DNA of 64,000 bases, from contig NZ_JAGQAG010000001.1 of the NCBI RefSeq assembly GCF_021405525.1, positions 806,001 through 870,000 of the forward strand. The letters run 5' to 3'. Shown here one piece after another: positions 43,581 through 51,699 of this stretch. The stretch comes from Ruegeria pomeroyi (GTDB taxonomy: Bacteria; Pseudomonadota; Alphaproteobacteria; Rhodobacterales; Rhodobacteraceae). Under the pieces are notes generated by a model. The model saw only the letters and a program-made list of their open reading frames with translations, made no database searches and had not been told where the DNA came from. Made by a program: the position numbers and the translations under genes. Numbering within the stretch: position 1 is the stretch's first letter; every line of letters begins with the position of its first letter.

Positions 43581-44735
43581 ATGCTGCGCCAGACCGGCAT
43601 TCATTCCAGCGAGGACGCCCGCAGGCTGGCGCGCAGGCGCCTGCCCTGGATGGTGTTCGACTATATCGACGGCTCGGCCGGCGAAGAGCATGGCGCGATG
43701 CTGGCGCGCCGGGCCATTCAGGATATTCGCCTGACGCCCCGGGTGCTGCGCAACGTCAGCCGGCGAGAGCTGCGGGTGCAGCTCTTCGACAAGCTGGCAG
43801 TGCGCCCCTTTGGCATCAGCCCGATGGGCATGTGCAACCTGTCCACCCCCGGCGCCGATCTGATGCTGGCCCGGCTGGCCGCAAGGGACCGGGTGCCGCA
43901 TGGCGTCTCGACCGTGGCCTCGACCGACATGGAAACCCTGCTCAAGGTCTCGGGCGGCATGGCCTGGTTCCAGCTTTATTTCAGCGGCGATGGCAGCGGC
44001 ACCATGAAACTGGTCGAGCGCGCCCGTGCGGCCGGCTATGGCACGCTGGTGCTGACCGTCGATGTGCCCGAGGTGGGCCGCCGCCCGCGCGAACTGCGGC
44101 ACGGGTTCAAGATGCCGTTCCGCATCGGTCCCCGTCAATTCGTCGATTTCGCGCTGCATCCGCGCTGGTCCCTGTCCACGCTGATCCGGGGGCGGCCGCA
44201 GATGGCCAATTTCGACGGGCGGGATTATGTTTTCGACCGTACCGAGAGCCGTGCCGCCGCCGATTGGACGACATTCGAGCGCCTGCGCGCCGCCTGGCCC
44301 GGAAAGCTGGTGGTCAAAGGCGTGCTGCACCCCGATGATGCGCTGCGCCTAAAGGCGCTGGGCGCCGATGCGATCCAGGTCTCCAGCCATGGTTGCCGGC
44401 AGCTTGACGCCGCACCCCCCGCGATCGAGGCGCTGGCCGCGATCCGACAAGCGGTCGGCCCCAGCTATCCGCTGTTCTATGACAGTGGCATCCGCAGCGG
44501 CGAGGATGTGGTCAAGGCCTATGCGATGGGGGCCGATTTCGTGTTCCTCGGCCGCCCGCTCCTTTATGCCATGGCGGCGGGGGGCGAGGCAGGGCTGCAC
44601 CAGCTGTGGGACGTGCTGGCGCAGGAGGTCAGCCTGACACTGGCGCAGCTGGGCCTGACTGAGATGGCCGCGCTGCGCGAACGTGCCCTACCGGATAACG
44701 GGGATCAGGCTGTGCAGGCCGCCATCAGCCGATAG
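43581..44735 (+). CDS. slcD: FMN-dependent alpha-hydroxyacid dehydrogenase, probable sulfolactate dehydrogenase
   Basis: The 384-residue lactate/glycolate oxidase-family protein carries the substrate-binding Tyr in VFDYIDGSAGEEHG, the FMN-binding GMAWFQLYF, the active-site His in IQVSSHGCRQLDA with its Arg, and the C-terminal phosphate site YDSGIRSGEDVVKAYAMGA. In DHPS catabolism sulfolactate must be oxidised to sulfopyruvate, and membrane-linked SlcD does this; placement after the hps genes supports that. By sequence alone L-lactate or mandelate dehydrogenase is possible. It meets the agmatinase gene convergently with a 31-bp coding overlap. Confidence 0.75.
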   Translation: MLRQTGIHSSEDARRLARRRLPWMVFDYIDGSAGEEHGAMLARRAIQDIRLTPRVLRNVSRRELRVQLFDKLAVRPFGISPMGMCNLSTPGADLMLARLAARDRVPHGVSTVASTDMETLLKVSGGMAWFQLYFSGDGSGTMKLVERARAAGYGTLVLTVDVPEVGRRPRELRHGFKMPFRIGPRQFVDFALHPRWSLSTLIRGRPQMANFDGRDYVFDRTESRAAADWTTFERLRAAWPGKLVVKGVLHPDDALRLKALGADAIQVSSHGCRQLDAAPPAIEALAAIRQAVGPSYPLFYDSGIRSGEDVVKAYAMGADFVFLGRPLLYAMAAGGEAGLHQLWDVLAQEVSLTLAQLGLTEMAALRERALPDNGDQAVQAAISR

Positions 44736-45553
44736 ACGATCTGGGCGGCGGTGAAATCCCAGGCAGCATTGCCGTCGGGCGCCAGTTCCACCACGTCAAG
44801 GCCAACGCATCTGCGGCCCTTGAGCGCGTGTTCGACCAGGTGCAGTGACTGATAATAGCCAAGGCCGCCGGGCACCGGCGTGCCGGTTGCGGGCATCTGG
44901 GCCGGGTCCAGCCCGTCGACATCGAAGCTGACATAGACCAGTTCGGGGAAATCTTCGGGCAGGTCGACGGCGTGGATATTGGTGGTGACCAGCTCCTCGG
45001 CATCCTTGTAGAACACGCCGTGTTTGGCGCGCTCGTCCATTTCCTGCTGGCAGAGGGCGCGGACGCCGAATTGCGCCAGCCGAATACCCTCCTCGGCAAG
45101 CAGGTGCATGACCGAGGCATGGCTGTGTTTCTCGCCCTGATAGGCGATGCGCAGGTCGGCATGGGCGTCGATCTGCACCAGCCCCAGCGGCTGACTCAGG
45201 GCGCGCGCCACGCCCATCACCGCGCCATAACTCAGCGAATGTTCACCTCCCAGCGTCACCGGCACCCGGCCTGCGCGGATGGCGGCTTCGGTCCGTTGGG
45301 CGAGGCGCTCCATCACCTCGGGCAGCGGGCCGTCGCAGTCGAGCGGGGCTTCGGTGAAGATGCCCTGCGCGCAGGGTTCGGCGCCGTTGGTGATGCGTTC
45401 CAGCTCGTTTGACGCTTCGATGATCGCACCGGGCCCCCCCGCCGTGCCCGCGCCGTAAGAGACGGTGCGTTCCAGCGGAACGGGGATGATCCGGAAACGG
45501 GCGTCCTCGCCGCGCTCGGATGCGGTCAGTTCGCTGTCGAGGAAGATGCTCAT
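44705..45553 (-). CDS. speB: Agmatinase (ureohydrolase family)
   Basis: 282 residues from ATG 45553; the frame is open upstream, but this start overlaps the preceding stop by ATGA. Binuclear manganese motifs are visible: GGEHSLSYG, DAHADLR and SFDVDGLDPAQMPATGTPVP. It hydrolyses agmatine to putrescine and urea. Arginine decarboxylase is encoded on the same strand 3 kb upstream and carboxynorspermidine decarboxylase immediately upstream, which supports agmatinase over guanidinobutyrase. Confidence 0.87.
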   Translation of the reverse strand: MSIFLDSELTASERGEDARFRIIPVPLERTVSYGAGTAGGPGAIIEASNELERITNGAEPCAQGIFTEAPLDCDGPLPEVMERLAQRTEAAIRAGRVPVTLGGEHSLSYGAVMGVARALSQPLGLVQIDAHADLRIAYQGEKHSHASVMHLLAEEGIRLAQFGVRALCQQEMDERAKHGVFYKDAEELVTTNIHAVDLPEDFPELVYVSFDVDGLDPAQMPATGTPVPGGLGYYQSLHLVEHALKGRRCVGLDVVELAPDGNAAWDFTAAQIVYRLMAACTA

Positions 45554-46719
45554 GAGAGACGGTCCTTGAAGTCGGAATAGTCGAATTGGCGCACGATGCG
45601 CAGCGCGTCGGTCTCGCTGTTCCACAGCGCGATCGTGGGCAGGGGCACGCCGTTGAAAGTGTTGGTCTTGACCATCGAGTAATGCGCCTGGTCGAGAAAG
45701 GCGAAGCGCTGGCCGATGGTCAACGGCTTGTCCCAGGTGTAATCGCCGATCACATCGCCCGCCAGGCAGGAGGGGCCGCCCAGGCGATAGGTATGGCCGC
45801 TCTCGGCCTCGTCCATCAGGGCGGGGCGATAAGGCGCCTCGATCACATCGGGCATGTGGCAGGTGGCCGAGATATCGGTGATGGCGAGGTCCATGCCATT
45901 GGTCGGCAGGTCGAGGATTTCACCGACGAGGATTCCGGCATCCAGCGCCACCGCCTCTCCCGGTTCAAGATAGACGTCGACACCGTGTTTTTCCCGGATA
46001 CCCTTGATGAAGTGCACCAGCGCGTCGCGGTCGTAATCGGCGCGGGTGATGTGATGACCGCCACCGAAGTTGAGCCATTTGAGGCCGGGCAGGTAGGGGG
46101 CGAGTTTTGGCTCCACCGCCGCCCAGGTCCGTGCGAGCGGGTCGAACCCCTGTTCGCAGAGCGTGTGCATGTGCAGCCCGTCGACGCCTGCCAAGGCTTC
46201 GGGCGTCAGCAAACTGACCGGGGTGCCGAGCCGCGAACAGGGCGCGCAGGGGTCGTATTTGGCGATCTCGCCCTCGGAATGTTCGGGGTTGATCCTGAGA
46301 CCCACCTGAACGCCCGCCGCCTGGGCGCGGGTCAGGAAGCGGTCCTTTTGTGCCGGGCTGTTGAAGATGATGTGATCGCTGAGCGACAGGATCTCGTCGA
46401 TATCCTGTTCCTTGTACCCGGCGCAGAAGGTGGCGACCTCGCCGCCATATTCCTCGCGCCCCAGCCGCGCCTCGTAGATGCCGCTGGCGCAGGTGCCGCC
46501 GAGGTATTGGCGCACGAGGGGCGCGAGGGCGAACATGGAAAACGCCTTGAGCGCCGACAGCACATGCGTGCCGGAGCGGTCGGAGATATCCTTGAGGATC
46601 GCCAGATTGCGCTCGATGGCGACCTCGTCGACCACGAAACAGGGGGTAGGCACGCGGGAGAGGTCAAAGTGGCGGAAGGCGCCAGCGTCTCCTGCCTGGG
46701 TCTGCATCACATCTGCCAT
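45550..46719 (-). CDS. nspC: Carboxynorspermidine/carboxyspermidine decarboxylase
   Basis: The 389-residue fold-III PLP decarboxylase has the Schiff-base Lys in VLSALKAFSMFALAP. Family-specific segments are YEARLGREEYGGEVATFCAG, LNFGGGHHITRADYD, YLEPGEAVALDAGILVGEIL and GPSCLAGDVIGDY. It decarboxylates carboxyspermidine to spermidine (or carboxynorspermidine to norspermidine). It is co-encoded with agmatinase (ATGA overlap) and the carboxyspermidine dehydrogenase upstream. A hairpin module lies in the 104-bp gap to that gene. Confidence 0.93.
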   Translation of the reverse strand: MADVMQTQAGDAGAFRHFDLSRVPTPCFVVDEVAIERNLAILKDISDRSGTHVLSALKAFSMFALAPLVRQYLGGTCASGIYEARLGREEYGGEVATFCAGYKEQDIDEILSLSDHIIFNSPAQKDRFLTRAQAAGVQVGLRINPEHSEGEIAKYDPCAPCSRLGTPVSLLTPEALAGVDGLHMHTLCEQGFDPLARTWAAVEPKLAPYLPGLKWLNFGGGHHITRADYDRDALVHFIKGIREKHGVDVYLEPGEAVALDAGILVGEILDLPTNGMDLAITDISATCHMPDVIEAPYRPALMDEAESGHTYRLGGPSCLAGDVIGDYTWDKPLTIGQRFAFLDQAHYSMVKTNTFNGVPLPTIALWNSETDALRIVRQFDYSDFKDRLS

Positions 46720-46745
46720 TTCCGGCGCCTCCGCTGGAGGAGAGG

Positions 46746-46796
46746 CCGGGGGGCGCTGCCCCCCGGACCCCCCGAGGTATTTTTAAACAGAAGAAA
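46746..46796. repeat. Dispersed hairpin module, copy 3 (half)
   Basis: The perfect hairpin CCGGGGGGC-GCT-GCCCCCCGG (46746-46766) is followed by ACCCCCC and GAGGTATTTTTAAACAGAAG, one arm of the repeat seen at 5854 and 24525. The right-hand arm is missing. Here the module lies inside an operon between two minus-strand polyamine genes. Confidence 0.65.
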
Positions 46797-46823
46797 GGGC
46801 GCGGGCGCCCGTTGCCCACAAGG

Positions 46824-48035
46824 TCAGAAAGAGACCGGACCGTCGAGTTCATGGACCTGCCACGGCAGGCCGTGATTGTTCAGCATGTCCATGAAGTCAT
46901 CGGGGTCGAGCTGTTCCATGTTCCACACGCCCGGTTCCACCCAGTTGCCCTTGAGCACCTGCGCCGCGCCGATCATGGCGGGGACACCGGTGGTGTAGGA
47001 AACCGCCTGGCTGCCCACTTCGCGGAAGCATTCCTCGTGGTCGCAGATGTTGTAGATGTAATAGGTCTTCTCGCCCGATCCGTCCTTGGCCTGACCCGTG
47101 GCGATATCGCCGATGCAGGCCTTGCCCTTGGTTTCCTCGGCCAGCGTGCCGGGATCGGGCAGCAGGGTTTTGAGGAACTGGATCGGGATGATTTCCTTGC
47201 CGTCATGCATGACCGGGTCGATGCGGGTCATGCCGACGTTTTCCAGCACCTTGGCGTGCATGATATAGGCATCGCCGAATGTCATCCAGAAGCGGGCGCG
47301 CTCGATCTCGGGGAAGTGGGTCGAGAGGCTCTCCAGTTCCTCGTGATACATCAGGTACATGTTCTTGGGCCCGATGCCGGGGAAATCGAATTCGACCTTG
47401 TGGGTCATCGCAGGCGTGACCTGCCAGGAGCCGTTTTCCCAGTGCCGCGCCTCGGCCAGAACCTCGCGCAGGTTGATCTCGGGGTTGAAATTGGTGGCGA
47501 ATGCCTGCTCGTTCGAGCCGCCATTGGCATCCAGCACGTCGATCTGGCGGATGGTTTCGAGCTTATGCTTTTTCAGCCAGGTGGCAAAGACCGAGGTAAC
47601 GCCCGGATCGAAGCCCGAGCCGAGGATGGCGGTAAGGCCCGCTTCCTTGAACTTGTCCTGATAGGCCCATTGCCAGTGGTATTCGAACTTGGCCACATCC
47701 TCGGGCTCATAGTTGGCGGTGTCCAGGTAGTGGCACCCGGCCTCGAGGCAGGCATCCATCAGCTTGAGGTCCTGATAGGGCAGGGCGAGGTTCACGAGGA
47801 TCTCGGCGCCTGTCTCCTTGATGAGCGCGACGGTGGCGGCCACGTCCATCGCATCCAGCGCGGCGGTCTTGATGCTGACCCCGGTGCGCTCCTTGACCGA
47901 GGCGGCGATGGCGTCGCATTTCGCCTTGGTCCGGCTGGCCAGAGTGATCTCGGTAAAGATGTCGGAATTCATGGCCATCTTGTGAACGGCGGCGTGGCTG
48001 ACGCCACCTGCGCCGACAACGAGTGTTTTGCCCAT
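46824..48035 (-). CDS. Carboxynorspermidine/carboxyspermidine dehydrogenase (saccharopine dehydrogenase family)
   Basis: The 403-residue protein begins with the Rossmann motif KTLVVGAGGVSHAAVHKMAM. It has the saccharopine-dehydrogenase-like core LVNLALPYQDLKLMDACLEA and GSGFDPGVTSVFATWL. Family members form a reductive imine between putrescine or diaminopropane and aspartate semialdehyde using NADPH. With the decarboxylase downstream it makes spermidine without S-adenosylmethionine decarboxylase. A gaggag ribosome-binding site precedes the ATG. Confidence 0.93.
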   Translation of the reverse strand: MGKTLVVGAGGVSHAAVHKMAMNSDIFTEITLASRTKAKCDAIAASVKERTGVSIKTAALDAMDVAATVALIKETGAEILVNLALPYQDLKLMDACLEAGCHYLDTANYEPEDVAKFEYHWQWAYQDKFKEAGLTAILGSGFDPGVTSVFATWLKKHKLETIRQIDVLDANGGSNEQAFATNFNPEINLREVLAEARHWENGSWQVTPAMTHKVEFDFPGIGPKNMYLMYHEELESLSTHFPEIERARFWMTFGDAYIMHAKVLENVGMTRIDPVMHDGKEIIPIQFLKTLLPDPGTLAEETKGKACIGDIATGQAKDGSGEKTYYIYNICDHEECFREVGSQAVSYTTGVPAMIGAAQVLKGNWVEPGVWNMEQLDPDDFMDMLNNHGLPWQVHELDGPVSF

Positions 48036-48210
48036 GGGAAGGTCTCCTCTGGCTGGTGGGTTATTCGTAATCAGGTGTATCTCTTATCGGACGAGACTAA
48101 CACCGTTGCGGAGTAATCAGGTGGTTCGGTTGTGACTGTGCCTGAACAGGTGTTGGCTGTTGTTCGTGCCCAGTTAGTTTCAGTGTTTCCGCGTAGCAAG
48201 AAAAACATGG

Positions 48211-48759
48211 CTATGATCCATTTCTATGAAGACCTGCAAGAATTTCATCGTAGATGTTCTGCATCTGAGTAGTGCAGGAAGCCAAGGCGGCATATGTTAC
48301 TCGATCAAAAAACGATGCAATGCGACCCAATCTCTCGGTTGTTGCCTCAATCTCGGCCAAGGTGAGGTTCACTTGGATGTCGTTCATCATGGTAAAGATC
48401 ACAACACTTGTCCGTGCACCGTCGTTCACACGAAAGCCGCTGATCTCGTGCGCGAGCCGGTTCCGAATGTGAAGGCCGCCCGCGACCTGCCTGTGGATCT
48501 CGTCAATGACATCCATATGCATGGGTTTGTGTTGCGCGATGGTCTTGTGCAGGTCTTGCCAACGATCCAATGAACGAAGGATGCCATGGGTCGGCTGGTG
48601 CCCTGCGGCGTCTTCCAGTTGCGTGATGGACTGTCTCAACTCTTCTTCAAGATACGACCACATGAAGAAATGCGCGCCCACCGCTTCATGCAGATCGCGC
48701 AAGCCGAGCGCCTCAGGGATTGATGGCCCGCCGTAGTCGCAGATCGGTCTTTGTTTCAT
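48211..48759 (-). CDS. Uncharacterised protein with an RX4H motif
   Basis: 182 residues from ATG 48759, which overlaps the arginine decarboxylase stop by ATGA. It is predicted helical, with GAHFFMWSYLEEELRQSITQ near residue 30 and IRNRLAHEISGFRVND near residue 105. The R-N-R-L-A-H string fits the RX4-6H motif of HEPN-domain RNases, though similar strings occur in unrelated families. The base composition of this gene looks less GC-rich than its neighbours. It is not a recognised polyamine gene. I cannot assign a function. Confidence 0.7.
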   Translation of the reverse strand: MKQRPICDYGGPSIPEALGLRDLHEAVGAHFFMWSYLEEELRQSITQLEDAAGHQPTHGILRSLDRWQDLHKTIAQHKPMHMDVIDEIHRQVAGGLHIRNRLAHEISGFRVNDGARTSVVIFTMMNDIQVNLTLAEIEATTERLGRIASFFDRVTYAALASCTTQMQNIYDEILAGLHRNGS

Positions 48760-50645
48760 TCGTAATAGGTATAGCCGTTGATGCTGTCGCGATAGGCGCC
48801 GATGATCAGCTTGCGCTCGTTTGCCTTGAGGCAGCCGTTCGAAATGGCGCCGTCGACCAGCTTGCGAAAGGCGGCGACGCAATCGGCCGGGTCGTATTCG
48901 ACGTAAGAGAGCACCTCGGAGATGGTGTCGCCCTCCTGCTCGTGCAGCAGGTCGAACCCGCCATCGGCGCGCAGGTCGATGGTGACCACGTTGGTGTCGC
49001 CAAAGAGGTTGTGCAGATCGCCCAGCGTTTCCTGATAGGCGCCGACGAAGAAAACGCCGAGGTAATAGTCCTGATCCTCGGGTAGGGAGTGCACAGGCAA
49101 GGACGGCGACACGCCATCGGCAAGGATGAAGCGGTCGACCTTGCCGTCGCTGTCGCAGGTGATGTCGGACAGGACCGCGCGGCGGTCGGGCGCCTCATTC
49201 AGCATCTGCAAGGGCACGATCGGGTGCAGCTGGTCGATGGCCCAGACATCGGGCAGCGACTGGAACAGGGAAAAGTTGCAGTGGTAGATATCTGCGATCT
49301 TTTCCATCTGGGCGTCCAGATCGGTCTCGGCCTCGACCTCGGCCACCATGGTCTTGATCCGCGCCATCAGCGACAGATAGATCCGTTCGGCCCGGGCCAT
49401 CTGGCGCAGATCGACATAGCCACGGCGGAATAGCGCCCGCAATTCGTTGCGATAAAAGGTGGCGTCGTTCCAGCATTCCTGAAGCCGCGCGGGCGTCAGG
49501 TACCCGTTCACCGCCGCCAGGTCGGTGACCAGATGGTGATCGTCGGGCTCGGTGCCCGGCGCGGTGGGCGCGTCGTACAGCGTGCTTTCGAGCACGTTGA
49601 ACACCAGCAGCGACGAGGTTGCCACCACCGCGCGGCCGCTTTCGGTGACGATGGTGGGATGCGCGATGCCGGCCTCGTCCATCGCATAGGCCACTGTTTC
49701 CACCACATTGGCGCAATATTCCTCGACCGTGTAGTTGATCGAGTTCTCGGTGGCGCGCTTCTCGCCGGTGTAATCGACGCCCATGCCGCCGCCCAGATCC
49801 AGATGGCTGAGCGGCACGCCCTCGGCGCTGAGTTCGGTGAAATAGCGGCAGGCCTCGCCCACGGCGCGGCGCACGTCGTTGACGTCGGGTACCTGGCTGC
49901 CCAGATGCGAGTGTTGCAGTTTCAGGCAATGGATCAGCCCGGCATCGCGCAGCTTGTCGACCACGCGCACCAACTGGTCGGTATTCATTCCGAACGAGGA
50001 GCGGTCGCCGGAGCTTTCTTCCCATTTGCCGCTGATCTGGTTGGTGAGCTTCACGCGCACGCCCAGAAGCGGCTCGATCCCCAGCTCGTTATAGACCTCG
50101 ATGACGGTATCGGCCTCTTTCGGGCTTTCCAGCACGATCACGGTGTTGAAGCCCAGTTTGCGGCTGAGGATGGCCAGCCGGATGAACTCGGCATCCTTGA
50201 CCCCGTTGCAGACGATCAGCGCGTCCGAGGCCAGCTTGTGCGCCAGCGCGATCACCAGTTCGGGTTTCGAACCGGCCTCAAGCCCGTAACTGTAGCGATG
50301 GCCAAACTCGACGATACGGTCGATCACCTGCGCCTGCTGATTGACCTTGATCGGGAACACGCCGCGATAGGCGCCCTTGTAGCCCGAGCGCCTGATGGCA
50401 TCGGCAAAGCTGTCGTTGATATGGGCGATCTCGTTTTCCAGATAGGAACTGATCCGCAGGATCATCGGCGCGCGGATGCCGCGCTGTTCCAGATCGTGCA
50501 GAATGCCGGGCAGGCTGACCGCATCGGCCTCGGGGCGGAGCGGGTTTTTCAGCCCGATCTCACCCTCTTCTGTCACCACAATCAGGCCCTTGCCCCATTT
50601 GTCCACGCCATAGATGGAATGCGGTGCGTCAAGAGGATGTTTCAA
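48756..50645 (-). CDS. speA: Biosynthetic arginine decarboxylase
   Basis: 629 residues from TTG 50645, chosen because aggaaagg precedes it and the length fits the family; the frame is open to TTG 50741 (661 residues). This fold-III PLP enzyme shows the PLP Lys in GVFPIKVNQQAQVIDRIV, the glycine loop LDLGGGMGVDYTG, TESGRAVVATSSLLVFN, and CDSDGKVDRFILADG near the C-terminus. It converts arginine to agmatine, feeding the agmatinase encoded downstream on the same strand. It has no in-window regulator of its own. Confidence 0.92.
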   Translation of the reverse strand: MKHPLDAPHSIYGVDKWGKGLIVVTEEGEIGLKNPLRPEADAVSLPGILHDLEQRGIRAPMILRISSYLENEIAHINDSFADAIRRSGYKGAYRGVFPIKVNQQAQVIDRIVEFGHRYSYGLEAGSKPELVIALAHKLASDALIVCNGVKDAEFIRLAILSRKLGFNTVIVLESPKEADTVIEVYNELGIEPLLGVRVKLTNQISGKWEESSGDRSSFGMNTDQLVRVVDKLRDAGLIHCLKLQHSHLGSQVPDVNDVRRAVGEACRYFTELSAEGVPLSHLDLGGGMGVDYTGEKRATENSINYTVEEYCANVVETVAYAMDEAGIAHPTIVTESGRAVVATSSLLVFNVLESTLYDAPTAPGTEPDDHHLVTDLAAVNGYLTPARLQECWNDATFYRNELRALFRRGYVDLRQMARAERIYLSLMARIKTMVAEVEAETDLDAQMEKIADIYHCNFSLFQSLPDVWAIDQLHPIVPLQMLNEAPDRRAVLSDITCDSDGKVDRFILADGVSPSLPVHSLPEDQDYYLGVFFVGAYQETLGDLHNLFGDTNVVTIDLRADGGFDLLHEQEGDTISEVLSYVEYDPADCVAAFRKLVDGAISNGCLKANERKLIIGAYRDSINGYTYYE

Positions 50646-50878
50646 TCGGGTCGGCCTTTCCTGCGGCTGGGGCTCCGGTGTCGGTCGCCCTTTAAAGGCG
50701 GGGTTCGATTCGTCCAAGGCCAAACTTGCGGTGACCGCCAAGAGGCGAGCGAAATGGACTTCGGGTCGTTCGCGACCTGTTTTCCTGGTCGTTTTCAGGT
50801 CAGCATAACCAAGGATCGCAACAACTTGAAACCGTTTGTGGCGATTTGCCGGGAAACGGATGCGGATGGCGCGTGATG

Positions 50879-51547
50879 TTACCCGTTGCGCTGTTCCATA
50901 TGCTCGGCCAGCGAGTCGCGGGCGCCATGGATATGCTCGGCCGTCAGGGCGGCGGCGCGTTCGGCCTCTCCCCTGGCGCAGGCGTCGAGAATGGCCAGAT
51001 GCTCGCGGCGGGCGCGCTCCATCCCGTCGCTCAGCACCAGTTGCGCGCGCAGATAGCGGTCGATCCGGTCCATCGCGTTTTCGATGACCCCCAGGTGATA
51101 GGGCAGGGCCGAGGCGCGGTAGAGCGTTTCGTGAAACTCGCGGTTCAGGTCGCCATAGTGCATCGGGTCGCTGGCGGCGGCAAAGCGTTCCAGACAGGCG
51201 CGGGCGGTGTCCAGCACCTCGGTCGTCATGTTGGGCACGGCCCGGCGCATCACCTCGGCCTCGACCAGCGCGCGGAAATCGAAGATCTCGGTCGCCTCGG
51301 CCATCGACAGGCCCGCCACCACGGCGCCCTTGTAGCGTTCGGTTTTCACCAGACCCTGCTGCTCCAGCATGGTCAGCGCCTCGCGCACCGGGATGCGGCT
51401 GGTGTTGAAGCTGCGGGCGATCTCGTCTTGGCGTAGCGGTTCACCATCGGCCAGGTCGCCCTCGACAATCGCGCGGCGCAGGGCGGCAAAGATGATACTG
51501 GCCGCCGAGGCCGAGCGTCCGATGTCAACGGTTTGAAATTTCGCCAT
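50879..51547 (-). CDS. GntR-family (FCD subfamily) regulator of hydroxyproline genes
   Basis: The 222-residue protein has an N-terminal GntR winged helix (GEPLRQDEIARSFNTSRIPV, REALTMLEQQGLVKTERYKG) and an all-helical FCD ligand domain with metal-binding-type His and Asp residues (YGDLNREFHETLYRAS). It is divergent from the hydroxyproline operon, and a dyad typical for FCD regulators lies between them. It probably represses the operon until a hydroxyproline catabolite binds. Confidence 0.9.
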   Translation of the reverse strand: MAKFQTVDIGRSASAASIIFAALRRAIVEGDLADGEPLRQDEIARSFNTSRIPVREALTMLEQQGLVKTERYKGAVVAGLSMAEATEIFDFRALVEAEVMRRAVPNMTTEVLDTARACLERFAAASDPMHYGDLNREFHETLYRASALPYHLGVIENAMDRIDRYLRAQLVLSDGMERARREHLAILDACARGEAERAAALTAEHIHGARDSLAEHMEQRNG

Positions 51548-51622
51548 TTTCCACGCTGTCAGCTACCGCTTTTCCCGCAGGCTAACGCAACACGGCGGGG
51601 ATGTAAAAATTTTATATTGAAT

Positions 51623-51641
51623 ATTGGATACAATATCCGAT
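51623..51641. promoter_or_regulatory. Candidate GntR operator
   Basis: The dyad ATTGGATA-CAA-TATCCGAT (one mismatch) lies between the divergent GntR gene and the hydroxyproline operon, in an otherwise AT-rich stretch (51601-51650). TTGGATACAA inside it resembles the TTGTATACAA-type sites of FCD regulators. Confidence 0.6.
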
Positions 51642-51699
51642 ACCAAGAGAATATCACGACTCAGGGCGGGTCCGGTGATCCGCGATGAAAGGACATTCC

